A stretch of DNA of 64,000 bases from Acinetobacter guerrae (GCF_009372255.1 NZ_LXGN01000034.1:115171-179170), one strand, 5' to 3'. Numbered from the stretch's first letter, positions 34,779 to 43,213 are shown. A program made the numbers and translations. Notes: generated from the letters alone by a model not told the origin.

Positions 34779-37700
34779 TTAAGGCACACCTAACATACCA
34801 CGAATTGTAGATTTGTGGAGTTTGATAAAGTTCATAAATACCTTAGCTCCATAAGGATTTGCCATGGCTTGTGGAATTTCCTTAGGGTCAATGAAGTTGT
34901 TAATAGTGAACTGACTAATTGATTCCCTAGGATTTGAGGACTTCTCATTTGCACTTTGCCTCTCATTCAAATACCTCGTCAAGTCTTGGTTTTGCTGTGG
35001 GTTTAGAACACGCTCACCACCATCTAACAACCATGTTCCCTCTTTTGGAATATTGTCTATACCGTTATGGGCCATGCCAGTAATACTAGGCGTAAATGCC
35101 TGCAAGGCGGCTTGTAGGACACCTGTTTGTGCTGTAGCCATTCCTACTGCGGGTAGGTTGTAGGGGAATGGTGCTGAAGCCCATGCTGCCGAAATTGCAG
35201 TATAGCCATTCATAATCACACTTGCCAAATTTGCACTTTTTTGAATTGCAACCATTGCAATATAAGCATCTGAGCTTTCCCCTGCATAACCTTTAATCAA
35301 ATCCCCCATTGATCCAAAAACAGAACTCATAGCTGATAAATTGCTAGAGTAAAGTTGGGTGTTTAACTCAATCTCCTTTTGATTGTAGTCTGTAGTTAAT
35401 TCGGATTTGGCTTTAAGATACTGCTCGTGAGCTGCAAGCAATTGGGCGTTTTTTTGATCCTCATCATCAATCAAATTTATACTTGAAACTTGATTGCTAT
35501 AAGCATCATTAAGACCACCAAGATCAGTTGAATATTGATTTTGCAAATTCCATTTAGCATATTCGTTTGGATAATTTCTTTGAAGCATTGATTGAACGGA
35601 GTACTGTCCAAATTGCATCACATTATCCGATGCTTGATTCATAGTTTTGAAAATATCCATATCCTTGGCTTGAAGCAACTTTTTGCGGTTTTCATCAAGC
35701 AACTCACCATTTGCCAAAATTTCTTCACGTTCCCTTTGATATCGTTTGACTACAATTTCAGTTTCATTCAGATATGCCTCAAATGCAGATTGAACTTGCT
35801 CATCCTGTTCACGCCGAACAGCCGCAATTTCAAAATCGCGTTTACGCTGCAATCCAGATATTTCCTTGGCTCGTTCCTGCTCGTTAATTTTTGTACTGGT
35901 TTTGGCCAGTTCAATTTGACGTGCATAGTAGTCTTTAAGCTGCTTTACCCGATCCGTTTCAAATGCAGTGAGATTTGCATAATTTTCTTCACGTTGAACT
36001 TTTAGCTGAGTTGTTTGTTCATTATACAAAGCTGTCTCTTGGGCCAATCGTGATTTTAATTCACTTGTTCCAGTGTAGGCTTGTGTAATTTTCTCAATCC
36101 GATCTTGATGTTCTTTAGCAAGTTTTTCTGATTCAGTATAGTACTGAGCATCAATCTCCTTGCGTTTGTCACTCAAATCTTTCTGAGCTTGAGCTGCTAA
36201 AGTTTGTTGAGCCAGAATATCAGCTTGAGTCGGCATGAGAATTGAATTATCAACTGTGGTTTTCCCGTTTACACCAGCAAGCCAGCGCTGAATGCCAGGA
36301 GCATAACCAGCAATTTCTTTGCGTTTATCCGGTGATCTTCCTCCATTTTTATAATCCTTTAGACCAGCAACGCCAGAATTGTAAGTGGTAACGGCATCTG
36401 CAAAATTTCCAAACTCCTTATAACCATCTGCGATATATTTAGCTGCTGCCGCTGCTTGCTTCTCAACAGTGCTTAGGTCTTTGCCCTTCCTATAAATGCC
36501 AGTCGTCTGAAATAAACCTTTGGCACCTGTAGGGCTAACAGCATTAGGATTTCCACCTGACTCCTGAAGAACTAAAGCCGCCAAAGTACCAACTGGTAAT
36601 CCATATAAGCCTTCAATTTGAGCAAAGTTATTTGCTTTAGCTATCCCTTGAACTTTGGCTATGGCTTCAAGTTCTGATTTATTAAAGCTGTAGTTTTTGA
36701 GATTAAAGCCTTTAAGAGTTGCACCAACCACATCTTTTGGAAGAGCAGTTTGAAATGCATTTTCCCCGTTAGCGTTTACTTGGGCATCAGCAAAAGCGTT
36801 AGCCTTATCTGTTGAGAAACCTTTACCAACCAAAGTCTTGATGTAGTTGTCTCGCATTACATCGCGCTTGATCTGTGTAATATACTCACGCTGCTTCTGA
36901 GTCAATTTCTCCCATGCTTCTGCGGATTTATTAACAGCTTTAGTTTGCTCATCTTGGGATTTATTTACCTGATCAGCAGATTTTTTTAGAGCATCTTGAG
37001 CCACCTTCACTTGTTCGTATTTAGTCTTGCTTTCTCCGTATGCTTTGAGTAACTCACGAACTTTTTGCAATTGCTCGTCTGTTAAACCATTTACATCTTT
37101 AACCGATTTATAAAAAGCATCGCTAGTTAATTTTCCAGACTGATACTCTTTGGCTAATTTTGTATAGGTTGCTATTTTCTCATCCGAGATTGGTAATGCT
37201 TCCATAAATGCCGACAAGTCTGATGATGCGGTAACGAATTTTGTACGAAGTTCATCATATTGATCTGACAAAGCTTTTGTTTCATTATCTCTCTGCAAAG
37301 TATTTAAAGTTTTGTACTTTACGATAAGACTATCTAAAGATGCACCCTGTTCGTCAAATGCTATCGTTGCCTCATTAGATCTACGTGTCATTGCATAGTA
37401 AGTTACTCCCGCTATTGCAACCTGAGCACCTAATGCAATTATTCCTAATGGCCCACCAAGCAACCCAACCATTGCCCCACCTAAGCCGCGAGTAACTGTA
37501 GTTAGAGTGATGGTTTCTCCCGCCATTCGTGCCAGAGCAACTTGGTAACGAGTATATTGAATAAGACTTGCAGCAGCCTGAGCGCCCGCAATACCGAATG
37601 CGGCAGCCAAACGAACACCAACCACCGTTGCTAAAGCAGTAGCACCCGCTTCAACTTTATCCCAGTTTTCAGCTATGGCCTCTATAACCGGAATAGCATC

Positions 37701-38435
37701 GTTAATTAATGTCGCCTGCAAGCCCTGCCACTGCAAATCTAAAAGTTGTAAATTAACTTTTGCTTCAGCAAGGCTTTTAACCATGTCATCAGACATGATT
37801 GCACCCGTTTTTTGCGCGGCATCACCCCAGAACTTAAAGCCCTGACCATTCTTTTCTAACAATGGAATCAGTAGCGAAGAATCACTAATAATCTGTTCCA
37901 TATAAAATTTCATGTCATTAGTTGATGCGCCTGCTTTTTCTAATGAATTATAGAAAAGCTGTAGCGCCTCTGGCCCTGATAATTTTTGGAATTGTTGTAT
38001 GGTTACACCTATTCGTGGTGCAATGTTGGTGAAGAAGTCGGCTAATGGCCCACCACCTGTTTGTTGGAAATCGCCAATTCTGTCCTGCATATCTTTCATC
38101 TTGTCTGCAAAGGATTCAAGCGAAATCCCTGCTGTTTCAGCCCCCTTGGCGTAATACTGAAATTGACTAACAGATGCGTTAGCAAGCTTGGAGAATCTTT
38201 GAATATCATTCCCCGCATTAATCACCTTTTCACTAAAAGCAACCATTCCCGCAACAGATAGACCGCCAACAGCGTAGCTCAATCCCTTTACCGCTATGGA
38301 TGCAACATCCATTGATTCGGCTATGCCTTTTCCAGAATTTCGAGCCTGACGCTCTGCTTTGCTTAGTGGCTCACTGAAACTTGCTGTTCTAGCAACAAGA
38401 TCAAGTGTTAAGCGGCCTAATGATGCTGTTGCCAT
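34779..38435 (-). CDS. Tail tape measure protein with lytic transglycosylase domain
   Basis: A 1218-residue protein. The N-terminus has the tape-measure pattern LGRLTLDLVARTASFSEPLS, followed by a long helical region with two hydrophobic stretches (about 260-340). An SLT-type lytic transglycosylase domain lies at about 610-710 (LPVGTLAALVLQESGGNPNA, with the catalytic Glu in QESGG, then GAKGLFQ and AVTTYNSG). Long coiled coils follow to about 950, and the C-terminus resembles lambda H-type ends. It sets tail length and may open peptidoglycan during DNA entry. Confidence 0.92.
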   Translation of the reverse strand: MATASLGRLTLDLVARTASFSEPLSKAERQARNSGKGIAESMDVASIAVKGLSYAVGGLSVAGMVAFSEKVINAGNDIQRFSKLANASVSQFQYYAKGAETAGISLESFADKMKDMQDRIGDFQQTGGGPLADFFTNIAPRIGVTIQQFQKLSGPEALQLFYNSLEKAGASTNDMKFYMEQIISDSSLLIPLLEKNGQGFKFWGDAAQKTGAIMSDDMVKSLAEAKVNLQLLDLQWQGLQATLINDAIPVIEAIAENWDKVEAGATALATVVGVRLAAAFGIAGAQAAASLIQYTRYQVALARMAGETITLTTVTRGLGGAMVGLLGGPLGIIALGAQVAIAGVTYYAMTRRSNEATIAFDEQGASLDSLIVKYKTLNTLQRDNETKALSDQYDELRTKFVTASSDLSAFMEALPISDEKIATYTKLAKEYQSGKLTSDAFYKSVKDVNGLTDEQLQKVRELLKAYGESKTKYEQVKVAQDALKKSADQVNKSQDEQTKAVNKSAEAWEKLTQKQREYITQIKRDVMRDNYIKTLVGKGFSTDKANAFADAQVNANGENAFQTALPKDVVGATLKGFNLKNYSFNKSELEAIAKVQGIAKANNFAQIEGLYGLPVGTLAALVLQESGGNPNAVSPTGAKGLFQTTGIYRKGKDLSTVEKQAAAAAKYIADGYKEFGNFADAVTTYNSGVAGLKDYKNGGRSPDKRKEIAGYAPGIQRWLAGVNGKTTVDNSILMPTQADILAQQTLAAQAQKDLSDKRKEIDAQYYTESEKLAKEHQDRIEKITQAYTGTSELKSRLAQETALYNEQTTQLKVQREENYANLTAFETDRVKQLKDYYARQIELAKTSTKINEQERAKEISGLQRKRDFEIAAVRREQDEQVQSAFEAYLNETEIVVKRYQREREEILANGELLDENRKKLLQAKDMDIFKTMNQASDNVMQFGQYSVQSMLQRNYPNEYAKWNLQNQYSTDLGGLNDAYSNQVSSINLIDDEDQKNAQLLAAHEQYLKAKSELTTDYNQKEIELNTQLYSSNLSAMSSVFGSMGDLIKGYAGESSDAYIAMVAIQKSANLASVIMNGYTAISAAWASAPFPYNLPAVGMATAQTGVLQAALQAFTPSITGMAHNGIDNIPKEGTWLLDGGERVLNPQQNQDLTRYLNERQSANEKSSNPRESISQFTINNFIDPKEIPQAMANPYGAKVFMNFIKLHKSTIRGMLGVP

Positions 38436-38456
38436 AATTACTTTCCTTTAGGTAAT

Positions 38457-38480
38457 AAAAAACCCCGACTAGCGGGGCTT
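38457..38480 (-). terminator. Terminator between cargo lipoprotein and tape measure
   Basis: A CCCCG/CGGGG stem with flanking A/T runs; on the minus strand it is followed by six T. It ends the Rha/lipoprotein transcript just before the tape measure gene, so late transcription must read through it. Confidence 0.7.
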
Positions 38481-38493
38481 TGACATAAAATTA

Positions 38494-38904
38494 CTAATTT
38501 AAACAGTTGGTTTTGTAATAATCATAAAATGACTGCGTACTATCAAGACCCATGTTTCTCAAATCTTCTAGTTTGTCAGTAATTCTTTCTCCAGTGTAAG
38601 CCTCTAATTCAGCATCGCCTTTCTGTGGGTAAATTTTTCCATATCTAGATTTAAGCTCCTCAGTCCAAACTTTATAAATCCCTATTCCTTGCCCCATTCT
38701 CATTGATGCGGCTGTACACCTTGCAACTTCGACAATATCTTTTTTTGGGTTAATCGTTACTTGTTTTGCAGCCTCTTGCCTTTGTTGCTCAGCATATTTA
38801 TTTAATTCAGAATTTGACTTATTTTCATTTTTACTGATCTCTGTTTCCTTATTGCAACCAACCAAACCCAACACTAAAACAGCAGATAAAATTATTCTTT
38901 TCAC
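38494..38904 (-). CDS. Small prophage-encoded lipoprotein
   Basis: A 136-residue lipoprotein with a clear signal peptide (MKRIILSAVLVLGLVG) and lipobox LVGC (C17). The mature part is charged and contains two further cysteines (ARCTAAS and KTNCLN). It lies in the cargo block between the antirepressor and the tape measure. Prophage lipoproteins in such places often cause superinfection exclusion or alter serum resistance, but nothing in the sequence shows which applies. Confidence 0.7.
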   Translation of the reverse strand: MKRIILSAVLVLGLVGCNKETEISKNENKSNSELNKYAEQQRQEAAKQVTINPKKDIVEVARCTAASMRMGQGIGIYKVWTEELKSRYGKIYPQKGDAELEAYTGERITDKLEDLRNMGLDSTQSFYDYYKTNCLN

Positions 38905-38981
38905 GTCAAAACCCCATTAAGTAGACTTAATGAGGTTAGCTTAAAAGTTTCTTAAAATAAAGGTTTAAGACATTAGCTAAG

Positions 38982-39683
38982 TCAACTGAATATATTTTTT
39001 AAATTTATTCCGTAAACAGCATTCCACGCATCCTTATGGTAGATTTTTACAGTGCCATAATTCGCATCGGCAATATCCTTAATCTTCTTGCCATGCTCCA
39101 CACACCACTTTTTAAGCTCTCGCCAGTTAAACTTACGGCCTGTCTTGCTTTCAACCGCTTTAACAGATGCGTAATTTTTCGATTCTCCCAACTGTTCTTT
39201 GAGTTTTTCAGCTTGACGACTTTTTACTGAAGCTGTTGCCATAGCAGTAGCAGTTTTCTTGTCACTGATATGGGCTTTAGTTTCGATTGCATGGTCACGT
39301 TCTTTACAAGCTAGACGCTTAGCCTCGACTTGGTCAGCCCATGCACGAGCAGCTTCTACTGGATCGGAGAAGTTAGGTAGTGCAATTAAGTCACGCTTTA
39401 CGGCCTCTTCTAATTCTCGCAATCGAAGCAAAACCGCATGCCTAAGTTTAATACTGTAACCAGTTATTAATGTCTCAACTAAATCCTTTGGAAGCATGTA
39501 TTCAATGTAAGTTCTTCCATTTTGGGGGTGTGTCCAATTTTGGGCATACCCCTTTGGATCTAATTCCAATTCTGAAAACATTACCTCACAATCACGTTTT
39601 ACATGCCTATCTTCTTTTCCAGTCAACTTGGCAATTTCTCGGTGTGACATGGTTTGAATATTTGTGTTAACAATCGCATTCAT
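38982..39683 (-). CDS. Rha-type/antirepressor phage regulatory protein
   Basis: A 233-residue protein with an N-terminal Rha-like DNA-binding segment (MSHREIAKLTGKEDRHVKRDC), a YIEYMLPKDLVETLITGYS core typical of pRha/antirepressor proteins, a coiled-coil middle, and a C-terminal domain (FNWRELKKWCVEHGKKI) like KilA-N/ANT-associated ends. It overlaps the previous gene by 4 bases. Next to two ribbon-helix-helix genes it forms a block like the P22 immI Arc/Mnt/Ant system, so an antirepressor role is probable. Confidence 0.8.
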   Translation of the reverse strand: MNAIVNTNIQTMSHREIAKLTGKEDRHVKRDCEVMFSELELDPKGYAQNWTHPQNGRTYIEYMLPKDLVETLITGYSIKLRHAVLLRLRELEEAVKRDLIALPNFSDPVEAARAWADQVEAKRLACKERDHAIETKAHISDKKTATAMATASVKSRQAEKLKEQLGESKNYASVKAVESKTGRKFNWRELKKWCVEHGKKIKDIADANYGTVKIYHKDAWNAVYGINLKNIFS

Positions 39684-40072
39684 GACATCAAACCTCCATT
39701 GCCTTTAATGATTTTGTTTTTACGGCTAATGTTTAAAATAGCATCAGCCTCCTGCTTGGTATAATTTAACGCTTCTGTTTGATCACTCAAAGCCTTAATC
39801 AGCCAACCAATATCATTAAAAGTTTCCAATGGAACGTCATCATTTGCATTTGCAAGCAAGACACCAATTGCCCCTATCCCTCTCACAATCGGGATATTTC
39901 CATTTTCAGCAGCTCGACTTACCTTTTCCAAAAACTTCTCCTCCTCTTGCGAGACCGATTCTTTTTTATCAGAAACCCTTATAACCATGTCTATTGGCAT
40001 AGTTGGTATCAAATCTACCAGATCGGGAGCCTTGTCATTTTCAAACTCAAATGGTATATTCATTTTGTTCAT
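39680..40072 (-). CDS. Conserved phage protein before the antirepressor (130 aa)
   Basis: A soluble protein of about 130 residues with an acidic N-terminus and a central hydrophobic GNIPIVRGIGAIGVLLANAND segment. No domain is recognised. It overlaps the Rha-type gene by 4 bases, so the two are translated together and it may modulate the antirepressor. The ATG at 40072 (or 40063) is preferred over an upstream TTG. Confidence 0.6.
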   Translation of the reverse strand: MNKMNIPFEFENDKAPDLVDLIPTMPIDMVIRVSDKKESVSQEEEKFLEKVSRAAENGNIPIVRGIGAIGVLLANANDDVPLETFNDIGWLIKALSDQTEALNYTKQEADAILNISRKNKIIKGNGGLMS

Positions 40073-40141
40073 TATCCCATGTAATGACAACTCTAAAGCC
40101 CTTGTTTTCCAGACTGCGGGCTTTTTTGTTGTCTGTTGATT

Positions 40142-40303
40142 TCATGCTTTCGCACTCTTTTGGTCTAACAATAATTCGACTGCCTTATTCATTAAATAAT
40201 TCATCGAACGCTCTTCTTTTTTCGCTAATTCTTTTAAAGGATCATAAAGTTCCTTTTCTAACCGAAAGCGTACATCGGTGGGTTTATTTTGTTCAGATTT
40301 CAT
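40142..40303 (-). CDS. Arc-like ribbon-helix-helix repressor (53 aa)
   Basis: A 53-residue protein with the ribbon-helix-helix pattern: a beta-strand with TDVRFRLEKEL, then helix A (YDPLKELAKKEERS) and helix B (MNYLMNKAVELLLDQ). This is the length of P22 Arc. The ATG at 40303 with AGAGGT is preferred over a longer reading. It is divergent from the second RHH gene at 40416 and shares with it a region with three palindromes. Confidence 0.85.
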   Translation of the reverse strand: MKSEQNKPTDVRFRLEKELYDPLKELAKKEERSMNYLMNKAVELLLDQKSAKA

Positions 40304-40313
40304 AATTACCTCT

Positions 40314-40401
40314 AATAGCCTCACTTTAAGGCTATTTAAATTTAGCCCCAATTTGAGGTATTGTCAATACATTATCAGAACTTTTTAACCTCATTCTGAG
40401 G
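40314..40401. promoter_or_regulatory. Operator region between two RHH repressor genes
   Basis: The 112 bases between the divergent Arc-like and Mnt-like genes hold three palindromic elements: AATAGCC/GGCTATT at 40314-40336, an incomplete AGCCCC...TTTGAGG at 40344-40358, and CCTCATTCTGAGG at 40389-40401. The common half-site is TGAGG/CCTCA or GGCTATT. They overlap the expected promoters and are the likely binding sites of the two repressors. Confidence 0.65.
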
Positions 40402-40415
40402 CTATTGGAGTATTA

Positions 40416-40679
40416 ATGGCAGAAAACCCAAAGCACGTTACTGTTAGGCTTCGTGTGCCACCTGAGTTAAGGGATAAAATTTCTAAATCATCAGAACAAT
40501 ACAATCGATCTATGAATGCTGATATGGTCGCCCGCTTAGAACAAAGCTTTGAAGCTCAGATTTCCCATGAATTTGAAATACATGTGATGGAAATTATGCT
40601 TAAAGAGCAACAAGATAAAATTAATAGCTTAATTCAATCTGTTGATAATTTAACTAAGATTGTTCAGGGTGGTATTTGA
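40416..40679 (+). CDS. Mnt/Arc-family ribbon-helix-helix protein (87 aa)
   Basis: An 87-residue protein: RHH domain at the N-terminus (HVTVRLRVPPELRDKISKSS, then NRSMNADMVARLEQSF) and a C-terminal coiled coil (EIMLKEQQDKINSLIQSVD), which in Mnt makes the tetramer. It is on the plus strand, opposite to the late genes, so it may be expressed in the lysogen and hold the neighbouring antirepressor silent, as Mnt does in P22. Confidence 0.85.
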   Translation: MAENPKHVTVRLRVPPELRDKISKSSEQYNRSMNADMVARLEQSFEAQISHEFEIHVMEIMLKEQQDKINSLIQSVDNLTKIVQGGI

Positions 40680-40684
40680 TAAAG

Positions 40685-40707
40685 AAAAAAGCCCCGAAGG
40701 GCTTTTT
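40685..40707. terminator. Bidirectional terminator of Mnt-like and cargo genes
   Basis: AAAAAAGCCC/GGGCTTTTT with a CGAA tetraloop; symmetrical T/A runs. It lies between the convergent Mnt-like gene and the gene at 40723 and can end both. Confidence 0.85.
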
Positions 40708-40722
40708 GAAATGACAGGTTTG

Positions 40723-41562
40723 CTATTCAGGCATATCCATAGATTCATGAAACTTCATAATTCTGTAGGCTGCTGGATTATCATTTATTGTCTCAACATA
40801 AACGTCTACAACATAGGCTTTTTCGTATAGCTGATCTTCCCCATGAATCATTTCATACTGGATTTCATCATTTTCAAAAAGTACCTTCACTTCTTTTTTA
40901 GAAATACTCTCGATGATTCCTTTGTAGCCTTTGCGATTATCTGAACGTGTCTGTGTCCAATACAAAACCACTTGCTTGTGAAGGCCAACAATTGGTTCTT
41001 TTAATTTTTCTATTTCTTTGCTCGCCTTGTTTTGAATAGCATTTGCCTCAAGGCTGTTGATGTTGATTGTAATGGTTCCACTATTATTGGAGGCATCAAG
41101 TTGCAAAATTGATCCTGAATCTTTTGCAACAGGCTCTACAAACTTTGAAACCCTAGTTAATGTCTGCTTATCAAGGTTCTCGGGTTTTCTGCCAACTCCT
41201 TTTAAGTATTCTATGCATGACTTCATGTGGTTGGTGAAGTCCAGAACAGTATTTGCATGCTCAGCAAAAGGCATTAAAGCTGGCGCAAGAGCAACCAACT
41301 CTGTAATAATTGATCCAGGTCTAATTTCTTTGATGTAAAGCTTAATCTCATCTGAAACTAAATGATTGTTTGTTTCCGCAATATAATCAGAATACTCAGC
41401 GCCTAAACTGATCATGCTCTGAGCAAAATCGATTAGATCCACTGGTTGTTTGTTCTTTATATTTACGGTAAGCATAGCATCATCTTCACTAGGCAATAAT
41501 TCTATATTATCCACGATCACCCCAGAATAAATTAAGCATAACGACACACATTGTCGTAACAT
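40723..41562 (-). CDS. Prophage cargo protein of unknown function
   Basis: A protein of up to 279 residues that I do not recognise. The N-terminal two thirds are helical (QSMISLGAEYSDYIAETNNH; FAEHANTVLDFTNHMKSCIEYLKGVG), with a beta-rich C-terminal domain of about 70 residues (LYWTQTRSDNRKGYKGIIES, VKVLFENDEIQYEMI). A GTG at 41514 preceded by TGGGGTGA is a plausible alternative start and would drop 16 residues. It has its own terminator and lies between the tail chaperones and the RHH genes, so it is probably an independently expressed moron. Confidence 0.65.
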   Translation of the reverse strand: MLRQCVSLCLIYSGVIVDNIELLPSEDDAMLTVNIKNKQPVDLIDFAQSMISLGAEYSDYIAETNNHLVSDEIKLYIKEIRPGSIITELVALAPALMPFAEHANTVLDFTNHMKSCIEYLKGVGRKPENLDKQTLTRVSKFVEPVAKDSGSILQLDASNNSGTITININSLEANAIQNKASKEIEKLKEPIVGLHKQVVLYWTQTRSDNRKGYKGIIESISKKEVKVLFENDEIQYEMIHGEDQLYEKAYVVDVYVETINDNPAAYRIMKFHESMDMPE

Positions 41563-41626
41563 TATTAAGTTATTGAAGTAGTATCATAAATAAATAATAT
41601 TTGGTCAAATAATGAATTGGGTAAAT

Positions 41627-41845
41627 CTATTTACCCACCCAACTATTTAAATAATCCTCTGCATCCATTTCAATGACTTTTGGCTTTTGTTCGTGGGGCA
41701 TGAATGCATAGGGTGAAATCTCTTTACCATTCTTGCCACGATTGGAGTTCGCATAAAATGCAAGTGCGCCACCAATCGCTTGCTCAATCCGACGACCAAT
41801 GTTTAGGCTGCCATGCTTCAGGCGATACGCTTTCCATATCGCCAT
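41627..41845 (-). CDS. Tail assembly chaperone, frameshift extension (lambda T-like)
   Basis: This frame lies in the -1 register relative to the preceding chaperone and continues with no stop from the slippery site at 41859-41866. The product is expected as an extension of that chaperone: after the AAA-AAA codons the fused reading goes ISLSEMAIWKAYRLKHGSLN and on to ...DYLNSWVGK. It corresponds to the T part of lambda gpG/gpGT, which recruits the tape measure. Free translation from its internal ATG (41845) is possible but less likely. Confidence 0.8.
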   Translation of the reverse strand: MAIWKAYRLKHGSLNIGRRIEQAIGGALAFYANSNRGKNGKEISPYAFMPHEQKPKVIEMDAEDYLNSWVGK

Positions 41846-41856
41846 TTCAGACAGAC

Positions 41857-42390
41857 TTATTTTTTGCTCGGCTTCTGCGATGCTTCTTCCGCCAATTCCG
41901 TTGAGGACAAGTTCACAGAGGAGTTCGTTTCGTTCGAGGTCTTCGTCCGTGACTTTCCCATGAAGTTATTCACGTCATCGGCTAGCTTGTGTAAGGCAAT
42001 AATGAACGCTGGATCAGAGTCGTAGACTTCCTGAAGTGAATCAAAAAACGGGGTTCCTTTCTCATCAATACAGATACTTCCTAGCAATTGACTTGCTTGA
42101 AGCCGCTCAGAGTCAATGGATTTTAATTTCGATTTTTCAGGATCATCATAGTTAATATCCCAATCGAATGCCTTTGCAGCGTCGCGACCTGCCTTAAAGG
42201 TCATGCGCTTAATGAAAACTTCACCATCAAGATCAGCATTGTCACCAACTGCCAAGTCTGGTGATTCCGTCAAATGGCGCATTTCTTCAAGATTATGTTC
42301 TGTCACAATAACAGACCAATTTACCTGTCGTGCGATTGGTGCGCCAACCTTTGTGACATTTTTCGATTTTTTAAAATCAACTTTAGCCAT
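41857..42390 (-). CDS. Tail assembly chaperone (lambda G-like)
   Basis: A protein of 177 residues (MAKVDFKKSKNVTKVGAPIA...) just after the tail tube gene, where siphophages carry the G/GT chaperone. The middle is an alpha-helical chaperone-like region (LQEVYDSDPAFIIALHKLAD), the C-terminus is polar and ends AEEASQKPSKK directly at the slippery sequence. It coats the tape measure during tail assembly. The ATG at 42390 is used, 12 bases inside a TTG-initiated longer reading. Confidence 0.82.
   Translation of the reverse strand: MAKVDFKKSKNVTKVGAPIARQVNWSVIVTEHNLEEMRHLTESPDLAVGDNADLDGEVFIKRMTFKAGRDAAKAFDWDINYDDPEKSKLKSIDSERLQASQLLGSICIDEKGTPFFDSLQEVYDSDPAFIIALHKLADDVNNFMGKSRTKTSNETNSSVNLSSTELAEEASQKPSKK
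41859..41866 (-). promoter_or_regulatory. Programmed -1 frameshift site
   Basis: The chaperone frame ends AGC AAA AAA TAA. The run CAAAAAAT lets the ribosome slip back one base; the -1 frame is open for about 77 more codons to 41627 and encodes the T-like extension. The stop codon lies directly after the slippery run, typical of phage G/GT shifts. Confidence 0.75.
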
Positions 42391-42406
42391 TTTAATTCTC
42401 AAAAGT

Positions 42407-42424
42407 AAAAGCCCCTTCCGGGGC
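42407..42424 (-). terminator. Hairpin after the tail tube gene
   Basis: GCCCC/GGGGC with a 4-base loop, followed by TTTT on the minus strand. It lies between the abundant tail tube gene and the chaperones and may lower chaperone expression. Confidence 0.7.
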
Positions 42425-42429
42425 GTGAA

Positions 42430-42894
42430 TTAGGTTTTTGGTGTACGGATTACTTCAGTTGATCGTTCCAATGTAATGGTGTATGCAACCAATGCATCGG
42501 CTTCAAATGTTGGTGCAGGGCTTGATAAACCACCCATAAACGACCACCAAGTACGAGTTTTAGGCAAAGTAACGCTACCACTTGTTAGTGTTGGTGCATC
42601 ATTGCTATCTCTAGAGCCGATATAGAACTGTAAGTTTTGTTTTTTGTCTCTGGCCCATTCTTCTAATTTGTCATGTGAAGTATTTTCATCATCGAAGTCA
42701 TAGCCAATTGAGCCTTGACCCGGATCAGATAAACCCGATACATAGGATTTTGTATTCGGCTCATCGAGACACGTATTTTCAATACGAGTCGTTGAATCAG
42801 AACCAAAATCAAGAGTTTTGATACAGTTGATTTTTGTAATGGCTGTGCCATCGTATACATAAATTCCCATACCGTTTACAAGAACGTTCGCCAT
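42430..42894 (-). CDS. Major tail tube protein
   Basis: A 154-residue beta-rich protein of the phage tail tube family (SVTLPKTRTWWSFMGGLSSP and DALVAYTITLERSTEVIRTP at the C-terminus). Hairpin terminators on both sides give it its own transcript unit, as expected for the most abundant tail subunit. It forms the hollow DNA-conducting tube. Confidence 0.85.
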   Translation of the reverse strand: MANVLVNGMGIYVYDGTAITKINCIKTLDFGSDSTTRIENTCLDEPNTKSYVSGLSDPGQGSIGYDFDDENTSHDKLEEWARDKKQNLQFYIGSRDSNDAPTLTSGSVTLPKTRTWWSFMGGLSSPAPTFEADALVAYTITLERSTEVIRTPKT

Positions 42895-42920
42895 GAGTAG
42901 TACTCCTCAATTTTTGGCAT

Positions 42921-42941
42921 AAAAAAACACCCGATTGGGTG
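42921..42941 (-). terminator. Hairpin before the tail tube gene
   Basis: CACCC/GGGTG with a GATT loop, followed by seven T on the minus strand. It ends transcripts coming from the small membrane gene and connector genes. Confidence 0.75.
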
Positions 42942-42959
42942 CGTTGGTTTATTCTCTTT

Positions 42960-43121
42960 TCAGTAAAAGACAGCGAGCAATTCTGCTAATGCCTTGATGA
43001 TTTGAGCTATTGGAAACAGAGCAACAACGAAGATAATCCAATAGCAAAAAATTCTTACTGATTTATGTGTTTGTACGAGTTCTAGTGCTTTCACTATCCA
43101 GTCCCCGATGTTAAAATTCAT
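42960..43121 (-). CDS. Small membrane protein in the tail operon (53 aa)
   Basis: A short frame between two terminators: MNFNIGDWIVKALELV, then a membrane helix (IFCYWIIFVVALFPIAQII) and LAELLAVFY. The ATG at 43121 has GAGG about 12 bases upstream. It is most likely a small inner-membrane protein, perhaps involved in superinfection exclusion. No family is recognised. Confidence 0.5.
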   Translation of the reverse strand: MNFNIGDWIVKALELVQTHKSVRIFCYWIIFVVALFPIAQIIKALAELLAVFY

Positions 43122-43161
43122 TTATGTTCTAATCCTCAAGGTGCGTTGTGGGTTGGAAACA

Positions 43162-43194
43162 AAAAAGCCCATGATTACGAGTCACGGGCTTTTT
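43162..43194. terminator. Bidirectional hairpin after the connector genes
   Basis: AAAAAGCCC and GGGCTTTTT pair (with an inner TGA/TCA), T-rich on both sides. It is placed just after the DUF3168 gene on the minus strand. Confidence 0.8.
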
Positions 43195-43213
43195 GCTTTT
43201 TTTGAGTTAATTT

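Noticed and set aside
35592..36005. 137-codon plus-strand frame inside the tape measure gene
   Set aside because: Antisense to a coiled-coil region; the Phe/Leu/Ile-rich product is what such antisense frames give.
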